This document shows, one piece after another, positions 21,140-32,700 of a stretch of 64,000 bases of DNA (position 1 is the stretch's first letter; every line of letters begins with the position of its first letter). Source of the stretch: Saussurea involucrata. Its lineage: Eukaryota; Streptophyta; Magnoliopsida; Asterales; Asteraceae. The stretch spans positions 93,350,873 to 93,414,872 of the forward strand of contig CM066326.1 in NCBI GenBank assembly GCA_033807775.1. The letters are read 5' to 3'. Under the pieces are notes generated by a model that searched no databases, had not been told where the DNA came from, and worked only from the letters and a program-made list of their open reading frames with translations. Both the position numbers and the translations under genes were made by a program.

Positions 21140-23802
21140 ATGGCCTCATCTCACATTCCTGCTACCGCTGAGAACATCTCCGCTGACTCTGAGGAAGTGG
21201 AAATCCTCAAGGCTCCACAAGTCAAGTTCAATCTTGATCAACTAGACTGGACTAAGATAAACAACCTTTCTGCGCTTCTCGAGTTTCCTCCTCGAAAGCA
21301 AGTCACACATCTGACAGATGCTGTGAATTTCCTGAAGAATTGCTGCATTTCAACAGCCCTGACCATTTCACCCCCTGCAAGTCAGCTGCTACTATCTCAG
21401 TTCTGGTACTCTGCCAGACACTCTCAGCTACCATCCGCCAAAGATCCCTCCAAAACAGTTGATTGTATCCTCTGCGATACTGAATATGGCACGATAAAGA
21501 TCACACCCGCCATCATTCGCAAAGCTCTGAACTTTCCCATCGCTACAAAGGAAAAACCTTTTGTTCCTTTCCCTAACCATAAGAAGATGCTGACAAAGAA
21601 GCTCTTATTGCATTTTTTGATGCAATGGGCTATGTATGGGAAATGGGCAGAGACAAGAAGCCTGAGAAGAAGCTAACACTGCTGAAGAAATCAAAAATGC
21701 CCAGCGAGATAAACTTCATCTTCGCTCACCTTATCAGCTGCATGACTGCCAAGACCGGCTCTTCTGATCAAGCCGCTCAACCTCAGCAAGCTATGGGATA
21801 CGCTCTGCTGAAAGGTCTACACATTGACTGGGCATCTCTCATCTATGATGACTTGCTGCAAAGAGTAGACTCTGCCGCTGACAGGCCTGCTTGGGTTCCC
21901 TACCCCCGATTCATCAGCGCTATCTTTCAATATGGCCTGAAGGACAGCTACCCGCAAGAGGGCGATCTAAAACTCTCTCAGATTGGCCCTAAGGTACTCG
22001 ACTTCAAACCTGTTGAAAATGAGGTACGTCTTTCTACCCTCTTAACTCTTCTCAACCCTTCTTCTTCTACTTCTGTGGCTCCTTCAGCGACAATACCCAT
22101 CGTTGATACCCTGGCCACAAAATCCTCTCCTTCTAAGAAAAGGAAACATTCATCTACCCCACTTGATTCTAAAAGGATCAAGAAAACAAAGGAGCAACCC
22201 CGACAATCTCATGCTGAAGACTCCTCAGCTCTTTCTACAGAGCTGAAGGAACGTTCAGTGGTACGCTCTGCCACACCTGAACAAGCCATCCCTTTTATCC
22301 AAACTTCAGCATCTCTAAACGTTGAGGTTACAAACTTGGAACCGACCCAACCTCCTTCAGTCTCTCAAAAGACTGATGAAGTGATTGTCAGCGAATCCAA
22401 CGCTGAACTCATAACCCAACCTCCACTCTTATCCTTCGCTCCTCCCTCCACTCATTTGGTCTCTACTCCAGATCTAACTGGAGCTGCCATCATTTCCTCG
22501 GAACATAAAGCTGATTCTCCAGGAATGATGAAGACAAGACCTGCAGAAAAATCCATGGGCACTTTTGAAGATGACATGGAACTTTACTCAGGAACCCGTG
22601 ATTTCGATGAATTCACCAATCCTCTTGCAGGTAAACAACAACCCATAAACACTGTGACTAAACCCCAAACTTCTGAGCTTTCCTCTGTTCACAAGTTTTT
22701 ATATGTTATAGGTCCTAATTTGGGAGATATCAACGCCTCTCTGAAGTCCGTGGAGACAAAGCTGACAGGTCTCACCACTACTCTCTCCAATAACTCTACA
22801 GCTGTAACAAACGCTGGAGAGAATCTGAACAAGCTGACAACGGTGGTGGAGAAGAAGGCTTCCACAGATGACATGAAGCAAGTTGATAAAACTCTCAGCG
22901 ACTTCGCCAAGGTGCTCGCTGATATCTACACAGACTACACCTCTCTCAAAAATTCAGTTTCATCCATGTCCAGCGAGGTAACAACGCTGAAGACATCGGT
23001 TGGAACACTAGAGGGAGATATGTCTGCTGTGAAGACAAATGTCAACACTCTGACGACTGACTTAAGCTTTGTAAAGACTGACGTTGGTTCGATGAAGACT
23101 ATGATCGAACAGCTGCTGCACAAGGAGAATACTCCTGCTCCTGCCCATGTCCCTGAATCTGAACATTTTACAGCGGCGGATCGCATTGAGCTCGGGAAGA
23201 TCAATCCTGCTATTTCTGGCCTTAAAGACATATTAGCAAAGATTGAAGTTTGTGTAGGTCTCTCTGGCCAAGAAGACAGAGAACCTACCAACGCTGCTGA
23301 ATCTAGCCATTCCTCCCCCAGTCATCATGAAAAAGAGGGGGAGAAGAGCGCTGAAGACCTCGCCAAGAGCGCTGGAGACCTTTCCCATGATGAATCTATC
23401 AGGGGAGAGAAGACGAATACTGAAGAAACCACCGCTGTACCTCAGGGAGATGAAAACCCTGAGGAAACCGAGAAGCTCGCCTCTATATCTGAGGGGGAGC
23501 AACTCGAAGAAGAAGCTGAGAAAACTGAATCCGAAGCAGAAGATGATGAAGCCGTCGACATCCCTGATGATGAACCATCTTCTTCTCCAAAGAATGATGA
23601 TGATGATGACGAAGATGACGATGACTTCTTTATCGTCAAACCTGCTCAAAAGATCAAAGCTCTTAAGGGAATCTCGATAAATGAACCTTCAGGGGAGCGG
23701 ACAAAGACAAAGCCCTCAGCCTCTGGAGCTGAGAAAGGCAAAGGCAAAAGCGTCGCTGAAGATGACAATCTGATGATATTGCTTGAAAAGCCGGTTTGTC
23801 AG
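21140..23802 (+). pseudogene. SIRE-type downstream (env-like position) protein, first coding exon
   Basis: ATG at 21140 opens a frame to about 21588, where one missing base moves it to the next frame, which then runs to 23811. The first 240 residues resemble the plant-transposon domain found in extra ORFs of Asteraceae Copia elements (QFWYSARHS, then PYPRFISAIFQYGL). Next come a basic stretch (KKRKHSSTPLDSKRIKKTK, possibly nuclear), a heptad-like coiled coil (about 22730-23120) and an acidic tail rich in Asp and Glu (23540-23630). No signal peptide or membrane segment is visible, so envelope function is unsupported. The exon probably ends at CAG 23800-23802. Confidence 0.65.
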
Positions 23803-23941
23803 GTACACTAATCATCTCTCACTCCATCCCTCCTCTATCATACACTATCAGTTCCTTTACCCAAGACTATACACTTGAACCAATTCTCTCTATCTGATTC
23901 TACCCAAGTTCTTACTTGTAAGATCGCTGTGTTTCAGCTAG
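23803..23941 (+). other. Putative coding intron of the env-like gene
   Basis: CAG followed by GTACAC at 23803 is a good donor; the T-rich stretch ends GTTTCAGCTAG, with TAG at 23939-23941. Both sides are in phase 0, and the frame after 23942 is open for about 215 codons without any usable ATG at its start. This is a 139-base intron if real. Confidence 0.5.
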
Positions 23942-25197
23942 TCCTCTCCCCTGTTTGAGGATATCGCTGAAGGCTCCACAACTGCGACTTCACCAAAAAT
24001 ACCAGCTGCTGCTGAAGAAATAATCCCAGTCTTAGATTTAATCTCTGAGGCTGATGAACCAGAAGAACAGCTACTCTCGCACAGAGGCAGACCTTCCTTA
24101 GCTCCTCAAAAGCTAAGTGAAGAGGATCAGAAAAGAAGAGAGGAGATAATAAAGCGATTCGAGGATCAGCGAATCATTCTGAGGCGTGATCAACTTCCTT
24201 CAGTTCCTCCAAAGTTCAGAATTTCCAAAGCTGAATACCAGGAACACCTCAGAGCTGAACGTCTAATAGATGAAAGAAAAGAAGTTGAAGAAAAAGACAG
24301 AGAATACGCCATCCAGTTTTCTAAACGTTCAATAAAAGACCCCAAGCTTAAAAGAGTTCCCATTGATGTTCAACGTCAGCTCTGGGAAAACGCCAAGAAG
24401 ATAATTGAAGAAAAGAGAACTGTGTCTCAGTCAACTTTAGCCTGGTGCAAAGAAAAGGTCAACTACATAGACTCTCCTGCCAAAATCAACAAGGTATTCA
24501 TCTCTGGAAGAACAACCCTTGTTTCAATCGCTGAAATCAAGATATTCAGAGAAGATAAGAAGTCCGAAAATTCTATGCTGAAGCCATAACGAAGTACGGT
24601 CTCTCTAAATGGTTGGAGATCAGGTTAGCCATCCAGAAGTCCAAGTCGAAATACAAGGAACATGTTGAAAAGCTGATCAACAAACAAATCGACTTAGTCT
24701 ACTCCTGTGTGGATATTCCTCCTCCTCCTCATCTCGAAAGTCAGAAAAGAAAGGCCTCAGCGAAGAAGAAGAAGAAGAAATCTATATCTTCAATTGATGG
24801 CCCTGCCATTCGAAATGAAACAGGTATTGGTTTTTCACGTGCTGAAGTCCTTGGTCCTGATCCTGATCTTTCCATGCTTGACACATCTCTTCCTCCTGGT
24901 GAGACTTTCATCCCTGGCAAAGTCATAAGCGAACCCTACGGGATATTTTTTCATGACTACGATGGTGGAAAGCGTTTTCAACGGATCGCTGAGCTTCCAA
25001 TCACTCCAATCGAACAGCTCAGAGATCTCATCTACTGGTGTGACTTCAGAAATGACCCTCAGGCACGACATCTGAAACCCTTGATTTTTGAAGAAGCGTT
25101 GATCAAAAGAAAACAAGGTGTAACCGTTCCTGACTGGATGATTCCCACCACATCAATGACCCTTGATGAACTTCTCATTAAGGAAGAACCTTTGTAA
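23942..25197 (+). pseudogene. SIRE-type downstream protein, second coding exon
   Basis: From 23942 the frame is open to TAA at 24587 with no early ATG; it encodes a charged, helical segment rich in Glu, Lys and Arg (KRREEIIKRFEDQR). One base is missing near 24573, after which another frame continues to 25197 with YGLSKWLEIR, a Lys-rich run (AKKKKKKS) and the ending LDELLIKEEPL. Function is unknown. The density of coding sequence across the break shows a single ancestral frame. Confidence 0.55.
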
Positions 25198-25469
25198 GCT
25201 GATAGGATCGCCTCTTTCATCTATTTTATCAGTTATCCTTTTGTACTTGTAATTTATTTCGCTTGTACTTGTAATCTTTTCATTTCTCTTTGTATCCTGA
25301 TTCAAAGTTTTAAAGAAAGATTTCAGCGAATGTACTTTACTCCATCAGTACTGAAAAGATCCCAGAAAACAGTAAAAGGGACAAATATTTTATGAGTTCT
25401 TTTTATCCTTATGTTTTCATTAAATAGCAATTTTCTTTGTTGCTATGTCATAATCAAATAGGGGGAGAT
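25198..25469 (+). promoter_or_regulatory. 3' untranslated tail and polypurine tract of element D
   Basis: Non-coding tail ending in AGGGGGAGAT at 25460-25469, which directly precedes the 3' LTR and would prime plus-strand synthesis. Confidence 0.8.
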
Positions 25470-26443
25470 TGTTGATCCAAACCCTCAGTGATTTGATAAT
25501 GACCCTCTCTTATATACTTAGTGAAAATTGTAAGTAAACAATATGTATCAGAGTTTCACTATCGCTGATAAGTACTAAGATCTTCCAGTACCGCTGATAG
25601 GAACTATCGCTCTTTAAGTTAAACATTCAGTGAAACTGTTCACCATTAATACTGAGTCTGTTCAGTCATTATGATGATCGCTGATAAGTTAGTTGTTTAC
25701 TTATGATCCCTGAAGACAAGTTTCACGACAACAAAGGTTCTACGCTGAAGTCGAAGATCAAGCTCAAGAACCAGCGACAAGTCTCCTAATGAACTGATGC
25801 GGATCAACGAAGACTCAGATTTGTCCACTCAACGTGAAGTATCAAGTACAAGACTTCAGCTATCGCTGAACTTTATCATTCGTTGAATAGATAATGATAA
25901 TGCTCTGAATCAACGAAAGCTAATCATGAAGTCCTCCGTACAAAGTACTTTTGTCTTAACCACCCTTGCACGACTCCGTACGAAATGTCAGAAAATAACC
26001 TCCGACTGTCTGAAATCGTACAACCACTCTGATACTACACTGTTCATCCATTCGGCTACTAAGGTTGTCAACCAAGGTCAATGACATGCAACCAACCAGC
26101 TGATGACACGTGTAAAGTGTATACTGAATTGCATTAAATGCATGCAGTATATAAAGAGATGAACCCACTTCATTTGAAGTAACTTGCTAACTCTGGACAA
26201 GTTCAAAATCTTATCTCAAGATAGGTTATTATTAGTAATTTCCTTATCTCTCTTAGTGCAAGAAACCTTAGTGTTCCAACTTGTTTAGATTTAGGTTTAT
26301 CCTTAATCTTGTTTCCGCAACAAGCTGTAAATTGTTAATGATTTATCAATAAACAATTTAGAAAAGTAAAATCTGTGAGTTTGTATTCAACCCCCCCCCC
26401 CCCCCCCCCTTCTACAAACTTGTATAGGCCTTCGGGACCAACA
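25470..26443 (+). mobile_element. 3' LTR of element D
   Basis: 974 bases, TGTTGATCC...ACCAACA, followed by the TSD ATTTT. Its C run is 19 long (26391-26409) against 16 in the 5' LTR. TATA box at 26148-26156. Confidence 0.93.
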
Positions 26444-26448
26444 ATTTT

Positions 26449-26770
26449 ATACTGTGTACATGTTGTTTTCGGAGGGAATTCACTAGACCTTTTGGTCTAA
26501 CCCTCGCTTTCAAAACTAAACCATTTTCAGGTAAGCATGCTAAGGGTTCTTCAAGTAAGAACTAGGAGGCGATAAGAAGGACTTGAAGCTTAGAGTGACT
26601 TCAAGTTTTGACTATGATGACTATAGAATAGCTCTCGGCTGTGGAATTTAGAGACTTCCGCTGTCAATTTTGTTTAGTATGATTTATGGATAGTGTACAG
26701 ACAAGATTATTATGTAATTCAGATGCTTATTTTACGGTATTGCATGATCATGTTTTTTTGGGACGTTACA
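26449..26770 (+). mobile_element. 5' LTR of element B, second part
   Basis: Continues the LTR interrupted at 13387 and ends GGGACGTTACA. It matches the end of the 3' LTR (40730-41051). Confidence 0.92.
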
Positions 26771-26772
26771 AA

Positions 26773-26785
26773 TGGTATCAGAGCC
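26773..26785 (+). promoter_or_regulatory. Primer binding site of element B
   Basis: TGGTATCAGAGCC, two bases after the 5' LTR; initiator-Met tRNA type. Confidence 0.9.
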
Positions 26786-27062
26786 ATAGTTTAAGGGATT
26801 TAGGTGACCAGTCGGGCCTAAACTTAAACTGTAAGATGAGGATCACAGCCGAGACATAGGATTGCCTCTAGGAACGATCACTATATATGCGCTTAGGAAT
26901 AAGGTGCCAGGGACGAACATGTAAGGTAAGTTTGGGATTACGCCTGGCCAGTGTAATTGCGAACTTACAGGTACGTGTGCGTACTTAAATTACCTTTTAT
27001 AGAAAATTTGTTGTGTCATGTTTAACAAGGGTTAATTGTTGTTTTCTTTCAGCATTAGAGAA

Positions 27063-28027
27063 ATGCCTGGGAGAACTTTAAGGAGTAGGTCGGCACCTGC
27101 TGTGCCTAGGAATCAAGATGAAGAGATACTAGAGAATGGACCGGTGGAACCGGCGAGGGCAACTGTTACCCGGGGAAGGGGAAGAGGTAGGGGTCGTGGA
27201 AGGGGTCGAGGAAGAACACCCCGTCGGGCCGCCACCCAAGTGGCCGGAGATGGGGGAAACCCGAACCTGAGAACGACTCGTGTAACTAGAAGAACAAGGA
27301 GTGTGGAATTCCCCGTTCATCAAGAAGACTCTCTTCAGGAGAGTTCAACTTCTGCAAGGAGGGTAACTCAGCCAAGGGGACGGGGTCGAGGCCGCGGATA
27401 TACTTTTGTCACTCGAGAGAACCTAGCTGCTGAATTGGGTAAGAGTCAAGAGACCTTGAAGGCTCTCCTCACTAAGCAGAATGAGTCAGCTTCGGGAAGA
27501 AAAGAAGCAAGTGAGAACCGGGAAAGCGTGGAACTGTCTAGTCCACTAGTGACCAGTACTGGGAGCCACTTGAATTCAAACCCTCAAGTGATGAATGAGT
27601 TAGCAACTAAGGGATGCAGTTACAAGGCCTTTGCCTCATGCAAGCCCCCTACTTTTAAGGGCGAATATGACCCTATCTTGGCAATGAAATGGGTGAAGGA
27701 AATGGAACTGGTCTTCGATACATGCAAGTGTGCTGATGGGGATAGAGTAATGTTTGCTCTGTCCATGTTGAAATCTGATGCAGTTTACTGGTGGGAGGCT
27801 GAGACTGGGGGAAAGGGTTCGGCAATGGCTAAGGGGATGATGTGGGAAATGTTTGTGGACAGGTTTAAAGCTCAATTATGTCCACTCGCGGCAGTGAAAA
27901 AGTTGGAAGAAGACTTTCTGGGTCTGGATCAGAGAGGAATGACGGTGCGGGAGTATACTTCTAAGTTCATTGAGAAGTCCCGCTTTGTTGATTTGTATGT
28001 GCCAACAGAAGAGCGTCGGGTAGAACG
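27063..28027 (+). pseudogene. Ty3 gag of element B, N-terminal part
   Basis: ATG at 27063 (MPGRTLRSRS) is preferred over the in-frame ATG at 27036 because family gags start with a short basic MPxR-like segment; this is a judgement. An Arg-Gly repeat lies at about residues 40-57 and a second near 103-112. The Retrotrans_gag domain follows (AMKWVKEMELVF, DAVYWWEAE, MTVREYTSKFIEKSRFVDLY). The gene is interrupted at 28027 by element C and resumes after its TSD at 35503. Confidence 0.9.
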
Positions 28028-29746
28028 TGTAACACCCGGAAAATCCTAGTAAGTAATAATAGTCTTAATATTTCTTAATATTTTGACTTTTTAGATCATG
28101 ATTGATATCCTAAGTAATTTCCGTGCTTTTTACTTGTTATTTGTTAATTCTCGATAGAAATCAGTAAGTTTATTTCTTAAGGAAATTAATGAAAAATAGA
28201 TGATAAAGTTAAACATTAGATTTTATGGATTAGTTGGATGGGTAATTTGAATACGAGTCCAACGGTACTTTCCGGGGTAAAAACGGAGTTTTAACGAAGA
28301 AGTTACGGCTAAATCAGTGGGAATTGAGAAGACTAGCAAACAGAAGCCGGCGCCGATGGTTGGCGCCGATTCATCGGTGCGGGTGATCGGCGTCGAGCAC
28401 CTGACGTGCTAAAAGGGGGTTAAATCCACCTCTTTATCCTTAGTCAGTATTCTTTCATTTTAGAATTCTCAAGTTCAGAACTTTGCTCCTGCTCTTCTAA
28501 GACGATTTTCCATCTACTTAAGGTAAATTCATCTCTCAATCCTAATCCAATTCAAGTAATTAGTAGATGAATCTTAACAATTAAACTTGATTTAGGGCAT
28601 TACATCTTCATCTTTCTTGATTGGAGTATTTGGGTTCAAGTCTTCAAGTTAGGGTTATACCAATTGAAGAATTAAGGTGAGTAACTTGTATCTAATTGAT
28701 TGTATTATACTTATCTACCATTCTTTATCTTGATTTTGGTATTGTTAATGAGAAATCTTGATTTATAAGCTCTTAATGGTTAAGAGGGGACAAGAAGAGT
28801 TCAAGTAAGTTATAGTGGATTAATTGTGTTTTATTACTTAGAATGCCATGGTAAATGTTAGTGTTAAAGGTTTGGGTTTGATTTTACATCTTTGGTATGT
28901 GATTATGATAATGGCTTAATATATGTCTTAACGAAGTAATGATGGCTTAATGGTCAATATGGACTTATTATTGAATTGTAAACATGGATGTTTATTATTG
29001 ATATTATATAGAATGTGAATTGATACATATGGATGTATATGAACTACATGGAAGTAGTATTGATATGTTAAATGGTTGGACCATTGTTAAGTGCTAAATA
29101 TTCTTGGAATATTATTTGGATTAACATATTTGGTATTCACATAATTGGAGGAGCACCTAGTAGGCATTGGAGGATATATTCTTACACACCGTGGGGTAAG
29201 TGTAATTGATTCATACCTCGGATACCGTGGGGTTTTCCGTTGTGTTATGCCTTGTGACAATACCGTGGGGTACCGATCAAGGTATATCTTCGATTATGAT
29301 GTAACTGGGTAGCGATATGGACCTTCTCCATGGAATCCAATTTGTGAATGTATCGAATTGTTATTCCTACATGCTATGATTATGCTCTATGTGCTATGTG
29401 TAAACCTCACTTAGGCTTTAAAAGCCTAACACTTGTTATGTGTTTTATGTGTTACAGATATTAGTGGTTTCGGACACAAGAAGGTCTAGAATGGGGTTGT
29501 GAGCATGAGATCATTGTTGGAGAGTTAAAGATTGGAAGGTTGATGATAGAACTTTCCGACATCATTTTGATATTTGATTGCTATAGTAGTGATCAAATAA
29601 GCTAGTGGTCCATTAGTAGTTAAAATTAACTAAATCTTGGTAATAATGGTTATGTAATGATAATTATGTATACTTTTACTTTAGTAATGAGTACCACTCT
29701 TCCGTTTTATGGAAGTTTTTGTTAACCCCTATTTTGGGGTGTTACA
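28028..29746 (+). mobile_element. 5' LTR of element C
   Basis: Starts TGTAACACCCGG and ends GGGTGTTACA. It holds a short GC-rich cluster of GGCGCCGA-type units at about 28348-28400. Primer site TGGTATCAGAGC at 29750-29761 follows. Confidence 0.92.
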
Positions 29747-32700
29747 AGTTGGTATCAGAGCTTTAGTTTAAGTGAACTAAGTATGATGAGGAGGTACTTA
29801 GACTTAAGCTGAGATGAATTAAGTTATGAATCGTGAGATTGGGTAGAAGTATTAAGACGGGATGGCCTTAGGGTCGACAGAAATATGTGAAATTAGTACG
29901 GTAACGACGGTAATGAGGATTCTCATGTATGATATATTCACAATCTCAATTAGCTACTGTTATTATGAATATATTGTTACATAAGCATACTTGTTTCTAA
30001 ATTGTTCCAGTGACTAAGGATCGGTAAAGTACGTTTCGTGTGATTATATTTATATAACCATTTCTCAGGGTTATCTTTTGTTTTATAGCAAAATGATGGT
30101 AAAAACGCCACCAAGGTCTTTCAATTCTTTGGAGGACAGATCGGTAAATGATTGAGGGTTGGAAGGACAACCTAGAACTGGCGGGACTCATGAAAGTCTG
30201 CCGAGACAACCTTAAATAAGTGGATTAAAATGTGTGGAACTAGAATGTAAGATGTTTGATCAAGACGGGAATAGTATGAAATGGTTGAGTAAGTGAGCCT
30301 TGGAAGGCATGAATAACAAGTGTTAGAAGGCTGAGAGGGTAACCACTGGTTGGAAATAGAGCGTCAATGATAAGTTGCGTAAGTTAAACGATAGACCTTG
30401 TTTGAGTGAATAGCCTTCAATTGCAAGTAGAGTTTTATGCATGGTGTCCTCGAGTGTGTGTTACATGGGTTTTCGTGATTTCAAAACAAATGCATAAATA
30501 GCAATTTAGTCGATGATGAGTCAGTATGTGCACGTGGGTATTTAGAGAAAAAGGCAATACCATTTATGTCGCGCAACGAAATTTTGAGTTTAGCAATTTG
30601 CAAAATACTTCATATTTACAAGAAAAGTTAAAAATAAATGAGTGTGAGAACCGACTAGCTTACTTCGTGTCGGTGATTTCTTTCAACTTTTGTCATATGA
30701 AAAGATTTTCATTAAATATGTTACGGTCATAATAACATCGTTTTGGTTGAAAAAGATTAAGTTTTCGGAAAGTAGTATGCAAATGATTCTCGTGATCGTT
30801 GTGCAGTACACTGAAGTTATAAGAATTTGGGGTCATGTGTACCCAAGTTGCTCCAAGTGTTGTTCTTTAAAAAGAGGAAATGTGCGAAATAATATATATA
30901 ATACATTGTTATGCATGAAGGCTATGAACGAACTAAGTCGTAAAATATTACTATAAGCTAAGAAAGAACTCTGAGAATGGAGTGGTGTTAGATAAATCAT
31001 GGGAAGATGTTTGTAATTTTGGTAATTGTGTTCAAGAGGAAGGTGAACAATGGGAGAGTTGAAAGTGGACTTTAGTGTCGGTTGTAAGAAGGTCTATACT
31101 CTTGTTTGGTAACTAGAAATACAGTTGGCAAGGGACGGTTGTGTCCGGAGGAAGGATTAGTAGTCATCAAGGTAATGGAATTAGCAAATTGCTATGAGTA
31201 GTATGGTGAGACAGTAAGGAAATACCCTCGACGTTAAATAAGAATTTATGGTGATTTTGTGATATTAGTATTGCACGAATAAGTTTGAAATGAAGACGAT
31301 GAGATGTAAATTGTATTATGTTATGTTGAAAGGATTAGGTTTAGTCCTTGTTATTGAATAGATTAAAGAAGTATCGATAGGTCGACTATTGACAATGAAG
31401 TCGTCAGTTGGGTAAGATGTATGAGGCCTTTTGCCTGTCACAGGGTGCGGTCTGGGTGCGTCCCGCGTATGCCCGTGCGGGCAGAAACAAAACCGTGAGC
31501 GGTACCGGCATGCTGTTATGCAGAGGGTATGCGCAAAGCGGACATTATCGTGTACGGTGAACCGGGGATGTTACAGAATGTTATAGAATGCGGACAATAC
31601 ATATCTTGTGAAACACCACGTGTGGGGATTTTGAGTGATTGGCAAAAAAAAAATTACGAGTGGAAGAGGTTTTGAGTAAATTATTACATAAGTGAAAGTT
31701 AGGTGGTCAAAATATGCTTTTAGAAGTTTATTGTGGGTGTGCAATAATTATGGTGTGTTATATCCTTAATCGCATTTTTTTAGCAAGTGTCGGTTTAACT
31801 ATTGGTCTTATGTGTGAGGACAATTTGATGATCTTGTATTCTTAGTACCTTTGGGACTAATAAACTTTGGCAAAATAATATATATATATATATATATATT
31901 GTGGAGTATATAGAGTTGTATATACGTATACATATAGATACATATATGAATTGACTTCATGGGGAAAGTAGCAATGAAGGGGTGGTGAGATTATCATGTC
32001 TCGAAGCGTGTGTTGCATGATGTGGGATTAGATGTATTTTAAATTTCATGAGTTGATATTGATAAATGATCAAAAGACCCTTTGAGTAGATGTCTTGGTT
32101 TTGGACTCGATTGAGTCTTAAGGGTATTCGCCGGTTTAATTAACTTGACATAGGCTTGGGGGTTGGAATTACATGAATTGTATTATAATTAAAGTTTACA
32201 TAATGTGAATACAATGATTTTTCTTTTGAGATCATGTATGAATGTTAAGTTAGAATCGGAAGATTAAAAGTTGAAGAATCACCTTGTGGGGGGTGTTAGG
32301 ATAGTGAAGGGCTATTGTTGTAGATGAACATTCTACTTATGGTGTAGATGGTTTATATAGAATGAAGAATTAGGCACGAACATGGTAAGGGTATGGACTA
32401 TGTCCATTTGTGATAGAGTGTGCACTGTATATATATAATGGTTTGGAATCACAAAGAATTAGTAAGACGCGAGTAAGTTTAAGTTAATTAGAAACTCGTG
32501 AGTTGTAGTTTAACTAAAGTTGGGGAGGAATAAAAGTAATGAAATAGATTCGGTTAAGTGTGCGGGAGAGCATGAAGGTAAATTTGAATTGAGTACGAAT
32601 GACCATGAGGGATCTGGTCTGCTGTGAGATGTTATGGGTGGAGAATGTACGAACGAGTAGTGGCATTAATTGTCAAGATAAATGTGTCAACCAGTAATAA

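Larger units (their letters stand above)
13388..26443 (+). mobile_element. Copia element D, SIRE/Maximus-like, 13.06 kb
   Basis: The element has LTRs of 972 and 974 bases, a tRNA-Met primer site, a long gag with two zinc knuckles, protease, integrase, RT and RNase H in Copia order, then a large extra gene (env-like position) and a polypurine tract. ATTTT flanks both sides (13383-13387 and 26444-26448), and deletion restores the LTR of element B exactly. The 5' LTR begins TATTGATCC where the 3' LTR has TGTTGATCC. The LTRs differ at roughly 15 sites by eye, so insertion is recent. Length, knuckle count and extra gene point to the SIRE lineage. Confidence 0.93.

Noticed and set aside
23442..23649. 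Ser-rich and Ile-rich minus-strand frames
   Set aside because: Products of the acidic, GAT/GAA-rich stretch of the env-like gene read backwards.
14440..25197. True envelope glycoprotein in element D
   Set aside because: The extra protein has no visible signal peptide or membrane segment; only its position is env-like.
30526..30956. Two frames of 68 and 88 codons inside the LARD
   Set aside because: No retroelement or other motif and no coding-like pattern; length is as expected by chance.
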